Origin: Pseudomonas chlororaphis
Lineage (GTDB): Bacteria; Pseudomonadota; Gammaproteobacteria; Pseudomonadales; Pseudomonadaceae
Reading direction: 5' to 3'
Assembly: GCF_000783395.1 (NCBI RefSeq)
Contig: NZ_JSFK01000018.1
Location: forward strand, 1 to 64,000
DNA: 64,000 bases
Below the pieces are notes generated by a model. That model did not search any database. It saw only the letters and a list, made by a program, of their open reading frames with translations, and had not been told where the DNA came from. Of this stretch, positions 35,132 through 44,191 are shown piece by piece. The first letter of the stretch is position 1, and every line of letters begins with the position of its first letter. The position numbers were made by a program, and so were the translations under genes.

Positions 35132-35450
35132 AGTGAGTTCGTTAAGGAAATCGTGCTCCAGCAGCTATGGGGCGGGAGGGACTCACGGCCCATTGTTGGC
35201 GCTAGGTCAACGCCGCTCGGATTTCTGACGTCGTTCAATGAAGAAGTCGAGATCTTCACTGACGCCCCTAATTACGACTGGGAGCTTATTTTGCGACTTG
35301 GTTTATGAGGACGGACGCTAGCCCAGGATCGTTCGTAATTTTCCTACCGATGCAACGACGCTCCAGCCAACCCGCGAAGGTGCGGAGTTGCCACACCACG
35401 CTTTGCTCGATGCCAGGATTATCGCTGGCATGTTTGCAGCTGTGAGCTGA
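35132..35450 (+). pseudogene. remnant of a DnaQ-fold 3'-5' exonuclease gene
   Basis: Two frames carry parts of one protein: 35132-35308 (VKEIVLQQLWGGRDSRPIV ... FTDAPNYDWELILRL) and, after a frameshift, about 35325-35450 (IVRNFPTDATTLQPTREGAE then LPHHALLDARIIAGMF). The latter has the H-x4-D exonuclease III motif. The 5' part is missing where the IS66 remnant ends. Assignment to a 3'-5' exonuclease family is by recall of the HHALLDAR end. Confidence 0.55.
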
Positions 35451-35464
35451 GTGATCCAGCAGTG

Positions 35465-35848
35465 TCATTCCGCTTCTGCTTCGCGCTCATCAAAATCCAA
35501 TTGCGCCTTAACGACTGTCGCCAGATGCACAATCGTCCAGATATGTAGAGCTTTGAAAGGTTCTTCCAGTGTCCGCCCCAGCGGCGTGATTCGATACTCC
35601 ACCCCAACTTGTGAAGAGGGTATGACACGGCGCGCAAGGATCCCGTTGCGTTCGAGTCTTCTGAGCGCCTGGGTCAGCGCTTTTTGAGTGATACCGTCCA
35701 GGCACCGCTTCAGTTCGTTAAAGCGAAGCGGCTTTTCACACAGTGTCGTGAGAATCAACATCGTCCACTTGTCACCGATCTGATCCAACAAATAGCGGCT
35801 TGGACAGCTGGCCGTCCCGCTTGATATGTCGATGTTGGTATTAATCAT
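35465..35848 (-). CDS. HxlR-family winged-helix regulator
   Basis: A 127-residue HxlR/DUF24 protein: SCPSRYLLDQIGDKWTMLIL, RFNELKRCLDGITQKALTQA, and the wing VGVEYRITPLGRTLEEPF. The N-terminal Cys of the CP motif is present (Cys15) and may sense electrophiles. It is divergent from the NTF2 gene at 35972 and is the likely local regulator. Confidence 0.92.
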   Translation of the reverse strand: MINTNIDISSGTASCPSRYLLDQIGDKWTMLILTTLCEKPLRFNELKRCLDGITQKALTQALRRLERNGILARRVIPSSQVGVEYRITPLGRTLEEPFKALHIWTIVHLATVVKAQLDFDEREAEAE

Positions 35849-35971
35849 GGATCACGCCCCCGCGCTCGCGCATGTGGTGTATTTGGATATACCTGATTAC
35901 TTTAAAGTGCGTAATTGTTATTTGATTCGCATCTTATACCCTGAGGCCTTACTTAAATTAAGGTGTTAGCC

Positions 35972-36436
35972 ATGTCCTCTCAATACGATCAAGAAACCGC
36001 TGACAAGCTTGCAGTCGCCGAAGCTTTATATGACTACGCTGCAAGTATTGATCTTCGTGACGCCGGGCTTATGGCCTCGGTGCTTACAGATAGTGCCGCT
36101 TCTGATTTCCGGCCCGCTGCAGCCAAAGCCGGTTTCGAATACCCTGTTCTTGAAGGTCGTGACACCATCGTACAGGCCCTCATGACGTCACTTAGCCAAG
36201 TCGATACCACGCACTCTGTGAACAATCCCCGCGTAACCCTTGAAGGGGATAAGGCGGTGCTGGATGCGTTGGTAGAAGCCCAACATGTTCTGAAAACTGA
36301 TCACTCCCGTTCCTATCTCATGAAAAACCGTTACGACGTGAAGCTGGTCAGACATGGTGAAACCTGGCGCATTCAGCACATCGTGGTGGACAACGTCTGG
36401 CGGACGGGAGATCTCTCAGTCCTCGCCGGTATTTGA
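35972..36436 (+). CDS. NTF2-like (SnoaL-4 type) protein
   Basis: A 154-residue single NTF2-like domain: ALYDYAASIDLRDAGLMASV, VLEGRDTIVQALMTSLSQ, DTTHSVNNPRV (His-containing pocket). ATG 35972 follows AAGGTG. Enzymatic or binding role unknown; similar domains act as dehydratases or isomerases. Convergent with the AraC gene (5-bp gap). Confidence 0.82.
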   Translation: MSSQYDQETADKLAVAEALYDYAASIDLRDAGLMASVLTDSAASDFRPAAAKAGFEYPVLEGRDTIVQALMTSLSQVDTTHSVNNPRVTLEGDKAVLDALVEAQHVLKTDHSRSYLMKNRYDVKLVRHGETWRIQHIVVDNVWRTGDLSVLAGI

Positions 36437-36441
36437 TCTGA

Positions 36442-37335
36442 TCAGGCCCTTGAAACTTTACTCTCGTGCTGAATGCGCGCAGCGTCTCGTGAGGGCGGTA
36501 GCCCGAAGACTTTTGCGTAATCTCGGCTGAACTGGGTGCTGCTTTCATACCCGACTTCAAAGGCAGCCGCAGTGACGCTTCTGGCGTTGGCAACCATAAG
36601 GGTGCGAGCCTGAAGCAGGCGTACACGCTTCTGATATTGCAGAGGGCTCAGCGTGGTTACCGCCTTGAAGTGTCGGTGAAATGCCGAAACGCTCATCGCT
36701 GCTTTCTCTGCCATATGTTCTACCCGAATAGATTCGGCGAAGTCGCGGCGGATCCACTGAATGGCCTGATTGACGCGGGCCATCGCAGAGTCCGGCGCGG
36801 CGATTTCACGCAGCATCCAGCCGTGAGGGCCTTGGAGTACACGGTAGAGGATCTCGCGTTCGTATGCGGGCGCCAGGGCGGCGATACTTTGCGGGTCACC
36901 CATCAAGCGCAGCAGGCGCACCCAAGCGTCCATCAACTGAGGCGTGACCGGCGCTACTGAAAAACCCGGATCTTGGTCATGGCGATCAGCCGGAAGAGGT
37001 AGGTCGGCCAGCAGCGTGGTTAGCGCCACCGGGTCGAGCGTCAGGCTTACCGCGAGATAAGGCTCTCCGGTCGGCGCCGGATGAACTGTGCCCAAGGCGG
37101 GCAGCTCGATGGACATCACGAAGTACGTCGCTGGGTCATAGTGCAACGTCTGCTCCCCGACGGTCATGGTTTTACTGCCCTGGAGAATCAGGTTGATCAT
37201 CGGCTCGTAGACGGCGGCCAGCATGTGCTCGGGAATCTCACCCTGCACCATGGCTACCCTGGGAATTCCTGTCTCAGTGCGCCGATTTTCAGCACTTGAG
37301 GTCAGGGCTCGCAGTTCATTCAATTGTGTGGTCAT
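36442..37335 (-). CDS. AraC-family transcriptional regulator
   Basis: A 297-residue protein with an AraC-type N-terminal cupin-like domain (RVAMVQGEIPEHMLAAVYEP, then MINLILQGSKTMTVGEQTLH) and a C-terminal double HTH (AEKAAMSVSAFHRHFKAVTT; AAAFEVGYESSTQFSRDYAK). It is divergent from the SDR-VOC-Rossmann gene set, which it probably activates. Confidence 0.93.
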   Translation of the reverse strand: MTTQLNELRALTSSAENRRTETGIPRVAMVQGEIPEHMLAAVYEPMINLILQGSKTMTVGEQTLHYDPATYFVMSIELPALGTVHPAPTGEPYLAVSLTLDPVALTTLLADLPLPADRHDQDPGFSVAPVTPQLMDAWVRLLRLMGDPQSIAALAPAYEREILYRVLQGPHGWMLREIAAPDSAMARVNQAIQWIRRDFAESIRVEHMAEKAAMSVSAFHRHFKAVTTLSPLQYQKRVRLLQARTLMVANARSVTAAAFEVGYESSTQFSRDYAKVFGLPPSRDAARIQHESKVSRA

Positions 37336-37474
37336 GGGCTGGATCCTGCCCGTCTCGTTTGGGACTTGGCAAGCAAAAAGCAGAAACAGGCAGGTTTCGA
37401 GTAGGAATGGCCACGTTCTGGATAGCCGGGGACTCTACTGTGGAGGCTCAAGTCATCGATACGGGAAGTGCACC

Positions 37475-38218
37475 ATGGGCGTCATCGTTATCACCGGAGG
37501 CAGTCGCGGCATCGGCGCCAGCGCTGCTCTCCATATTGCCGAACGGGGGATGGGCGTCATCCTTACCTACAACCAGAATCCTGATGCAGCTCACCAGGTC
37601 GTCCGGCAAATCGAGGCAGCTGGCGGCAAGGCGGTTGCGCTGCGGCTGGACGTGAGTAACACCTCAAGCTTTGCTGCATTTCGTGATGCCGTGGTCTCCG
37701 CTCTGGAAATTACCTGGGGCACAAACACGCTGGCAGGTCTGGTAAATAACGCAGGCTACGGTCTGTTCAACCCGCTGGAGTCAGTCAGCGAGGAGCAATT
37801 CGACGGTCTGTTCGCAGTGCACCTCAAGGGGCCTTTCTTCCTCACTCAAACGCTGCTGCCGCTACTTGAAGATGGCGCGAGCATCGTCAACTTGACCAGT
37901 GCCACAACACGCGTTGCGACAGCAGGGGTCGCGCCGTATGCCGCATTTAAAGGCGGTCTCGAAGTGCTGACCCGCTACATGGCGAAAGAATTGTGTGAGC
38001 GCGGTATTCGTGCCAATGCGGTTTCGCCTGGTGCCATTCGTACTGAGCTGGGGGGCGGTTTGAACGATGAGTTTGAAGCCATGCTAGCCGGTCAGACAGC
38101 ACTGGGCCGGGTGGGCGAGCCGCAAGACGTCGCTCGTGTTATTGCGATGCTGCTCTCTCAGGAAAGCGCCTGGATCAACGCGCAAACCATCGAAGTCGCA
38201 GGCGGCTACATCATCTGA
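37475..38218 (+). CDS. SDR-family oxidoreductase
   Basis: A 247-residue classical SDR. TGGSRGIG at the N-terminus, NNAGYG, catalytic Ser in NLTSATTR. The usual YxxxK reads PYAAFKGG, so Tyr and Lys keep their spacing. Closest in style to 3-oxoacyl-ACP reductase-like SDRs. ATG 37475 behind GGGAAG; the open frame upstream is not coding. Followed 14 bp later by a VOC gene. Confidence 0.9.
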   Translation: MGVIVITGGSRGIGASAALHIAERGMGVILTYNQNPDAAHQVVRQIEAAGGKAVALRLDVSNTSSFAAFRDAVVSALEITWGTNTLAGLVNNAGYGLFNPLESVSEEQFDGLFAVHLKGPFFLTQTLLPLLEDGASIVNLTSATTRVATAGVAPYAAFKGGLEVLTRYMAKELCERGIRANAVSPGAIRTELGGGLNDEFEAMLAGQTALGRVGEPQDVARVIAMLLSQESAWINAQTIEVAGGYII

Positions 38219-38232
38219 ATCATGGAGGCTCC

Positions 38233-38634
38233 ATGCTCGATCATATTTTTCTCTCGGTAAGCGACATCAAGCGCTCGATACACTTTTATGAGGCAGCACT
38301 GACGCCGCTTGGCATCACGGCGCGTCTGGATTACGACGGCAAGGACGGGACTCCTGGTCATCCTGACCTCAAGGGCTTTGGCGCCCATGGCCGAATGTTC
38401 TTCTGGCTGCGCGAAGGGGTAGTGGAGGGACAGGCGGTGCACGTAGGTTTCGTCGCCAATAGCCGTGCCGAGGTCGATGTCGCCTATGCAGCGGCGATCG
38501 CCCAAGGCGCAACAGATAATGGCCCTCCCGGCGCACGTCTGCATTACGACCCGAACTACTACGCGGCCAATGTCCTCGACCCGGACGGCTATAGCCTCGA
38601 ATTCGTTTACAAGAACTGGCAGCACGCCCAATGA
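38233..38634 (+). CDS. VOC-family (glyoxalase-like) protein
   Basis: A 133-residue glyoxalase/bleomycin-resistance fold: MLDHIFLSVSDIKRSIHFYE at the start, HVGFVANSRAEVDVAY, and NYYAANVLDPDGYSLEFVYK at the end, with likely metal ligands His4, His77 and Glu126. Could be a small isomerase, lyase or dioxygenase. Overlaps the next gene by 4 bp. Confidence 0.88.
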   Translation: MLDHIFLSVSDIKRSIHFYEAALTPLGITARLDYDGKDGTPGHPDLKGFGAHGRMFFWLREGVVEGQAVHVGFVANSRAEVDVAYAAAIAQGATDNGPPGARLHYDPNYYAANVLDPDGYSLEFVYKNWQHAQ

Positions 38635-39608
38635 AAACTCTGATGATTTATGGTGCGACCGGCTACACCGGACGCATGGCTGCGCAGCGCGCCAAAGCGG
38701 TGGGCCTGGATCTGATTTTGGCAGGCCGTAGCGCTGACCGGCTGGCGCCTCTGGCCGCCGAACTGGAGCTGCCTTTTCGCGTATTTGGCGCTGAAGATGT
38801 GACGGCAGACGCATTGGACGGTATCAGCGTGCTGCTGAATTTCGCCGGGCCATTCGCATATACCGCAGAGCCTTTGATGCGCGCCTGTATCGGGACAGGT
38901 GTGGACTACCTCGACATCACCGCAGAGATAAACGTTTACCGGCTGGCCGAGTCATTGAATCTCGAAGCTGCGCAAGCGGGTGTCATGTTGTTGCCTGGCG
39001 TTGGCTGGGACGTGGTGCCGACCGACTGCCTGGCTCTGCATGTCGCAGCCAGGGTTGAACAACCCCAATCGTTGAAATTGGCGCTGCAAGTGGCAGGCCC
39101 CATGTCTCGCGGCTCGGCATCAAGCGTGAGTGAGATCATCGGCGCAGGGGTTCTGGTGCGTATTGAAGGGGAACTCGTGGCAGCCCCCGACCAGCCTCCC
39201 CGCGAGTTTGATTTTGGCGCTGGCCCAAAGCTGTGTGTGCCATTGTCATTCGGGGATCTGGTGACGGGCTGGCGCTCCACAGGTATCCCTAACATAGCCG
39301 TGTACGTGCACATCCCGGATGCCGCGTTTCCAGAGGGCGACCTCTCGCTATTGCCGGAAGGCCCGAGTGAAGAGCAACGTTTGGCGCATCGAGCATTGGC
39401 CGTGGCCGAGGTCGTGGATGCAGATAGCAGTGTGGCCCGCTCGGTGATCGAGACCGTCAACGGGTACACCTACACACCGCTGGCGGCGGTTGAGGCGGCT
39501 CGCCGAGTGCTGAGCGGGGAACGGCGCGCAGGTTTTGAAACCCCGGCACACCTGCTCGGCGTCGGTTTCGCCGAAACCGTAGCCGGTACAACAATCACCG
39601 ATTTCTAG
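38631..39608 (+). CDS. Saccharopine dehydrogenase-like NAD(P)-binding protein
   Basis: A 325-residue protein with a Rossmann start (MIYGATGYTGRMAAQRAKAV), LAGRSADRLAPL, NFAGPFAYTAEPLMRACIGT and GVDYLDITAEINVY, typical of the saccharopine-dehydrogenase / trans-acting enoyl reductase group. True saccharopine activity is unlikely in this context. Translationally coupled to the VOC gene. Confidence 0.86.
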   Translation: MKTLMIYGATGYTGRMAAQRAKAVGLDLILAGRSADRLAPLAAELELPFRVFGAEDVTADALDGISVLLNFAGPFAYTAEPLMRACIGTGVDYLDITAEINVYRLAESLNLEAAQAGVMLLPGVGWDVVPTDCLALHVAARVEQPQSLKLALQVAGPMSRGSASSVSEIIGAGVLVRIEGELVAAPDQPPREFDFGAGPKLCVPLSFGDLVTGWRSTGIPNIAVYVHIPDAAFPEGDLSLLPEGPSEEQRLAHRALAVAEVVDADSSVARSVIETVNGYTYTPLAAVEAARRVLSGERRAGFETPAHLLGVGFAETVAGTTITDF

Positions 39609-39616
39609 CCAGAGTT

Positions 39617-39639
39617 GGGCAGCCGAGTGAATGCTGCCC
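39617..39639 (+). terminator. possible terminator
   Basis: GGGCAGC/GCTGCCC, 7-bp stem, 9-nt loop, just after the stop codon. Only a weak T-rich tail. Confidence 0.55.
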
Positions 39640-39699
39640 TGACGTTATTAATCGAAAAACAACGACTAAGGGGCGACTGTGGGCGATCAGGCGTTGGGA

Positions 39700-39786
39700 G
39701 ATAAGGGTCATCGCGCCCGCTAAAAATACGCGGCCACCATCGCCCTTTATGCTGGACTTTGGAAGGTGAGTTAGCCGGACGCTTAC
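39700..39786 (-). mobile_element. inverted IS66 left end
   Basis: The reverse complement of this 87-bp stretch aligns base by base, with few differences, to the left end of the IS66 remnant at 34589 (GTAAGCGTCCGGC, AACTCACCTTCC, GGGCGATGGTG, CCGCGTATTTTTA, CGCGAT, ACCCT). It is a solo end in opposite orientation. Confidence 0.75.
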
Positions 39787-40181
39787 CTTGACAGCCACTA
39801 CGGCCCCGCGCTTACTTTCGCTCTACCTCCGCGCAAGCTTGCAACTTTGGCTCCTGCACAAAGGAGCCAATACTCCACCTCTCTGTAATTTCCCCTCCTG
39901 CTCCGTGCCCAACAGAGCTCTCAAAAATTTGAGACCTACTCCCCAGTATTTACTTAGCCAAATGCTTCGCTGGCGCTTCTCTCATTTTGTGCCACTGACC
40001 TGTTCCTGGCGGTCACAGCAGGTGTGCTTTGCCAGCTATATTCAGCCCTGAAATTGAGCCATAACCTCTGTCCATGGTGAGCAGTACGACAAGTGCTGGA
40101 TCATCTCGGATGTTGAGGCGTATGTGTGCAAAACACCGATCCTCAGCCGGAGAATAAAAATAAATACCCGGAGATATCCCC
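39787..40181. other. non-coding stretch before MFS gene
   Basis: No gene. A TTGGCTCCT/AGGAGCCAA hairpin lies at 39847-39870; otherwise only the MFS upstream region. Confidence 0.4.
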
Positions 40182-41570
40182 ATGGGATTTGCTCAAGACA
40201 AAATCGAAGCATTACCTGCGGTCAATCGTGTGCCAAAAGGAGCAGGTGCAGCCTCGTGGGGCGCGATGGCTCTTTTGTGGCTCGTGTATGCCATGGATGC
40301 CAACTCCCGCCAGATGTTCTTTATGGTATTGCCCTCCATCACCAGCGAGTTCAAGACAAGCGCTGAGCTGACTGGGCTGCTTGCCGCGTTCATCACGATA
40401 GCTACATCTTTGATAGCCGTGCCTTGCATGATTTGGGCTGATAAAGGCGGTCAGGGATGGATGCGAAAATACCGCCACCTGCCAATCGTGATTGCATACA
40501 CGCTATTCACCTTTCTGACCGGCCTCAATTTCTTGACAGGCTCGCTTGGAGTGCTTGTCGCGCTGCAAGTGATGTCTCACGCATTTGGCGGTGCTGGCGA
40601 AGCCATCGAAGTCACCTCCTTGTCTGAGTGGTGGTCTAAGGAGCGCCGTGGTTTCGCCCTAGGACTTCATCACACCGGATACCCTTGGGGCACATTGATC
40701 GGTGGCTTAGCGATCAGTGCTCTACTCCACGCTTATGGCCCGGAAAATTGGCGCTTGGCATTCCTGCTTTTCCCTGTACCGATGATCATCATCTTTTCGG
40801 CCTACTGGTGGTTCAGTACGAAGAAGCGTTACGAGTCTTTTGTTGAACACGCTCAAGCGGTGGGTGAGACCCCTCCATCAATGGAAGCGGTACAAGGTGT
40901 GGTGGAGGTGCCCAAAGGTGCGTTCAAGTCGGCAATGAAAAATCCGAACATCTCCGCTATCGCTCTAATCTCGATGTTTGCAATCGTTGGCTACTTCGGC
41001 ATCAGCTTCTGGCTACCTCAGTACCTGGCTTTTGTTGCCCATTACAACTTCGCAGAGGCAGCTGCTTACTCGGTGCTCTTCACGATCACCGGTGGTATCG
41101 GCCAGATCGTTTGGGGATGGATTTCAGACCGTGCAGGCCGAAAACTTTGCCTAGTGCTTGTTTTCGCGTGGCTTGCGGTGGGCATGTACCTCTTCAAATA
41201 CTCATCCGTCAGTCTGACTTGGCTTATCGCGATTCAGTTGTTTGCTGGGTTCGCGATGAACGCGCCCTACACGTTGCTGTATGCCATTGCGTTTGACTCC
41301 GCGAAGCAAGGCACGACTGGCCTGGCGGGCTCAATCGTCAACGTCGGTATTTACGCCGGTGGCTTTGGGCCATTCGTGATCGGGATGTTCATCGGCGCAG
41401 GTGGTGGCTTTGAGCAGGCTGCGGGCTACAACTACGCGCTCTACTTTATCTCCGGCCTCATGGTACTGGCGGCCATCATCACCATTTTCTTCACCCGTGA
41501 AACTACCGGCTGGTTCCTGAAGTACGACAAGGCGCTGGTATCGAAGTCCTCTTGCAACATGGGTTTGTAA
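40182..41570 (+). CDS. MFS transporter
   Basis: A 462-residue major facilitator with about 12 membrane helices. It has WLVYAMDANSRQMFFMVLPS in helix 1, the loop-2/3 region (WADKGGQGWMRKYR) and EWWSKERRGFALGLHHTGYP, typical of anion/aromatic-acid or sugar-acid importers. GGAG stands 8 nt before the ATG. Likely imports the substrate handled by the hydrolase encoded next. Confidence 0.9.
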   Translation: MGFAQDKIEALPAVNRVPKGAGAASWGAMALLWLVYAMDANSRQMFFMVLPSITSEFKTSAELTGLLAAFITIATSLIAVPCMIWADKGGQGWMRKYRHLPIVIAYTLFTFLTGLNFLTGSLGVLVALQVMSHAFGGAGEAIEVTSLSEWWSKERRGFALGLHHTGYPWGTLIGGLAISALLHAYGPENWRLAFLLFPVPMIIIFSAYWWFSTKKRYESFVEHAQAVGETPPSMEAVQGVVEVPKGAFKSAMKNPNISAIALISMFAIVGYFGISFWLPQYLAFVAHYNFAEAAAYSVLFTITGGIGQIVWGWISDRAGRKLCLVLVFAWLAVGMYLFKYSSVSLTWLIAIQLFAGFAMNAPYTLLYAIAFDSAKQGTTGLAGSIVNVGIYAGGFGPFVIGMFIGAGGGFEQAAGYNYALYFISGLMVLAAIITIFFTRETTGWFLKYDKALVSKSSCNMGL

Positions 41571-41600
41571 CGAACCGATCGCACCTGCACTTACAAGAAA

Positions 41601-41614
41601 ATCCCCTTGGGGAT
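41601..41614. promoter_or_regulatory. hairpin between MFS and hydrolase genes
   Basis: ATCCCC-TT-GGGGAT. Too short a loop for a normal terminator; could be mRNA-processing or chance. Confidence 0.3.
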
Positions 41615-41635
41615 AGCTAAAGCTAGGAGAAAGTC

Positions 41636-42856
41636 ATGACCCTTATTAATGATGCCAAATGGTTGAGCCAACTCGCCGACGAGTTAAACGGTGATGCTGA
41701 CTGGACTGCCGCTGCTCGCTATTTTGATGGGCGCATTCAATTCAAGCACAGCACAGGTTTTTCAACGCTTGCGGTTCTCGCCGGTAAAGTCGTTGCGGTT
41801 TACCCGGAAGGAAGCCCGTTGGGCGCTGACATCATCGTGTCTGGTGCTGATGATGAGTGGCAGCGCGTTCTTGACGGAAAGATCGATTGGTTTGAAGCGT
41901 TGTCCCCTGGATTGGGAAAACTTGAGCTTGAGGGCAACGTGGTTGCTGCATGGCAGTACGTAGATGTGATGGCCCGCGCGTTCGACGCAATGAAGCGTGT
42001 AGGGAAAGCCAATAATAACCCACCAGTCTCGTACTCTCCTGGGCCTAAGCCGTCGGGGAAAGAGACGGTAGGACGGTACATCACTGTTGATGGAGTTCGC
42101 GTTTACTACGAAGAATCAGGAGAGGGGCGTCCACTCGTTTGCTTCCACGCAGCATCACAAGATTCTCTGATGTACAGGCACGTACTGGACGGCCTCTCAG
42201 ATGAGTTCCGCGTCATTGCAATTGACGCCCCCGGGCACAGCAAATCAGAGCTACCCGAATCAGGCCCATTCCACAGCCTCACTCGCCATGCGGAGTTCAA
42301 TGAGCACCTTATGGAGGCTTTGGGACTTGAGAAACCCGCCATCATGGGATGCTCGATGGGTGGCAATCTGGTGTTGGAATTGGGGGCACGTCGGCCCGAT
42401 GCGTACAGCGCGATCATTTCAGCTGAAGGGGCAGATTTTACCCCGACGGTTTCCGAGTTCTTCCTCGATATGTTGCTCATGAATGGGCCAGAGATTATCG
42501 GTGCCTGGTCTCGTTCGATGACGGGCAATCGCACTCCACCAGATCGTGCGAGGGAGGTGGTGTGGCAGATCTCGCGCACCACGCCGCAGGTGATGAAAGG
42601 TGACCTCACAGGCTATGCGAACTTTGATCAGCGGCAACAAGTTGGAAAGATCAAAGCGCCTGTTTTACTTCTGCGCGGTGACGCGGATTGGTTGGTGTAC
42701 CAAGAGAAGGTTGAGGAGACCGCATCTCGCATTCCCGGCAGTAAGATCGCCGTGCTCGCAGGTACTGGCCACTATCCAATGACTGAGAACCCATTGGAGT
42801 TCTGTGACACGGTACGCGCTTTCCTTCGTGAAGCGGGTCACGGCCACGCAGGCTGA
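41636..42856 (+). CDS. SCP2-like / alpha-beta hydrolase fusion
   Basis: A 406-residue protein. Residues 1-115 resemble an SCP2-type lipid/CoA-binding domain (FDGRIQFKHS, LEGNVVAAWQYVDVM). Residues 140-400 are an alpha/beta hydrolase with nucleophile elbow GCSMGGNLV, acid in LLRGDADWLV and His in GTGHYPMTE. The N-terminal domain may hold a hydrophobic or CoA-linked substrate for the hydrolase. Strong AGGAGA site. Ends before a terminator. Confidence 0.85.
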   Translation: MTLINDAKWLSQLADELNGDADWTAAARYFDGRIQFKHSTGFSTLAVLAGKVVAVYPEGSPLGADIIVSGADDEWQRVLDGKIDWFEALSPGLGKLELEGNVVAAWQYVDVMARAFDAMKRVGKANNNPPVSYSPGPKPSGKETVGRYITVDGVRVYYEESGEGRPLVCFHAASQDSLMYRHVLDGLSDEFRVIAIDAPGHSKSELPESGPFHSLTRHAEFNEHLMEALGLEKPAIMGCSMGGNLVLELGARRPDAYSAIISAEGADFTPTVSEFFLDMLLMNGPEIIGAWSRSMTGNRTPPDRAREVVWQISRTTPQVMKGDLTGYANFDQRQQVGKIKAPVLLLRGDADWLVYQEKVEETASRIPGSKIAVLAGTGHYPMTENPLEFCDTVRAFLREAGHGHAG

Positions 42857-42872
42857 AAGATCTGATTGAGGA

Positions 42873-42891
42873 GCCCGCTCGTCAGGCGGGC
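42873..42891 (+). terminator. terminator after the hydrolase gene
   Basis: GCCCGC/GCGGGC, 7-nt loop, followed by TTTTCT. Confidence 0.75.
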
Positions 42892-43178
42892 TTTTCTGCG
42901 TTTATTTAACGCGAAGGTTCAATCCCGAAAAAAGCCTTTTCTATTCCCGCACAAAAACCTAAAGCGCGCCGACTCACTGAGGCTTAGGCCGTTGCGGGAG
43001 CTATCTCGACCCTCGAATCCCTTGCATAGCCGATCGTCAGACGATCAGAATTATTTGCTTGTGATCTGTGATCACAGTGGATAGCATCTGTCTCAGAGCG
43101 AACATCTGAGCGTCAGCATGGTTCACCAACCGCTCAAACGATTACTCCTAAACATAAATACAAAATTTGGAGAACATC
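42892..43178 (+). promoter_or_regulatory. control region of the dehydrogenase-BKACE-MFS-UxaA operon
   Basis: No gene. It contains the GntR-type palindrome at 43066-43077 and a TTTGGAG ribosome-binding site before 43179. Confidence 0.5.
43066..43077. promoter_or_regulatory. GntR operator, site 1
   Basis: CTGTGATCACAG, perfect 12-bp palindrome about 100 bp before the dehydrogenase gene. Confidence 0.65.
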
Positions 43179-44141
43179 ATGCGAAGTACAACTCCATCTG
43201 CGACAGAGCGTGGCCCCATTGCAATCGTTGGCGCGGGCCTGATTGGGAGAGCTTGGGCGATTGTTTTTGCTCGGGCAGGACATCCGGTGCGTTTACACGA
43301 TATGGATCTGCAGACAATGCAGAACAGCCATGCCTACATCGAAGCGAGGCTTAATGAGCTCGCAGAATTCGATCTTCTTAATGACGCCCCCCTCGCCGTA
43401 CTGACACGCATTACTTGCGTTCCCGACTTGGCTGATGCGCTACGTGATGTAGTGCTCGTACAGGAAAACGTTCGGGAAACGGTAGAGGCGAAAATCGATA
43501 TCTTCAGTCGAATGGATGCGTTGGCGCCCAAGGACGCGATTCTTGCCAGTTCAACTTCATGGTTACCGGCCTCCGAGTTCACTAAAGATCTACCAGGTCG
43601 GGGGCGCTGCGTAGTTGCACACCCTACCAACCCACCTTATTTAGTTCCTCTTGTGGAGCTTTGCCCTGCGCCGTGGACAGAATCTGAAGTGATGATTCGA
43701 GCGCATGAGATCTACACCGCAGCAGGGCAGAGCCCTGTCGTTCTATCCCGAGAGATCCACGGCTTCTTATTGAACCGAGTCCAAGCCGCAGTCCTCAACG
43801 AATGCTTCAAATTGCATGAAGAAGGCTTTGCCAGCTCGGAGGATATTGATCGGGTGCTCAAAGATGGACTCGCCCTCCGCTGGTCATTTATGGGCCCCTT
43901 CGAAACCATCGATCTCAACGCCCCTGCCGGCGTATCTGACTATGCCAAACGCTACGGTCAGCAAAATCGCGAAACGATCAATTCCGAAAATGCTTTCGAC
44001 TGGTCGGAATCAGCAGTCGCCCGAGTACATGACGAGCGCCGCCAAAAACTTGAACTTGAAGGCATTGCATTGCGATCCGCTTGGCGTGACCGCCGCCTTA
44101 TGGCTCTCGCTGCGCACAAGCGTCAAGCACCAAATTCCTGA
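43179..44141 (+). CDS. Lambda-crystallin-type 3-hydroxyacid dehydrogenase
   Basis: A 320-residue 3-hydroxyacyl-CoA dehydrogenase superfamily protein. NAD motif AIVGAGLIGRAWAIVFA, NVRETVEAKIDIF, SSTSWLPAS, and VAHPTNPPYLVPLVELCP, with the catalytic His in AHP. The text is closer to lambda-crystallin / L-gulonate 3-dehydrogenase than to fatty-acid enzymes. It should oxidise a free 3-hydroxy acid to a 3-keto acid, the kind of substrate BKACE, encoded next, cleaves. ATG 43179 has TTTGGAG upstream; the TTG at 43167 is less likely. Confidence 0.88.
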   Translation: MRSTTPSATERGPIAIVGAGLIGRAWAIVFARAGHPVRLHDMDLQTMQNSHAYIEARLNELAEFDLLNDAPLAVLTRITCVPDLADALRDVVLVQENVRETVEAKIDIFSRMDALAPKDAILASSTSWLPASEFTKDLPGRGRCVVAHPTNPPYLVPLVELCPAPWTESEVMIRAHEIYTAAGQSPVVLSREIHGFLLNRVQAAVLNECFKLHEEGFASSEDIDRVLKDGLALRWSFMGPFETIDLNAPAGVSDYAKRYGQQNRETINSENAFDWSESAVARVHDERRQKLELEGIALRSAWRDRRLMALAAHKRQAPNS

Positions 44142-44191
44142 CGGCATCACCTCATCCTGAACATCAAAATAAAAGTAACCAGGAGGTCACC

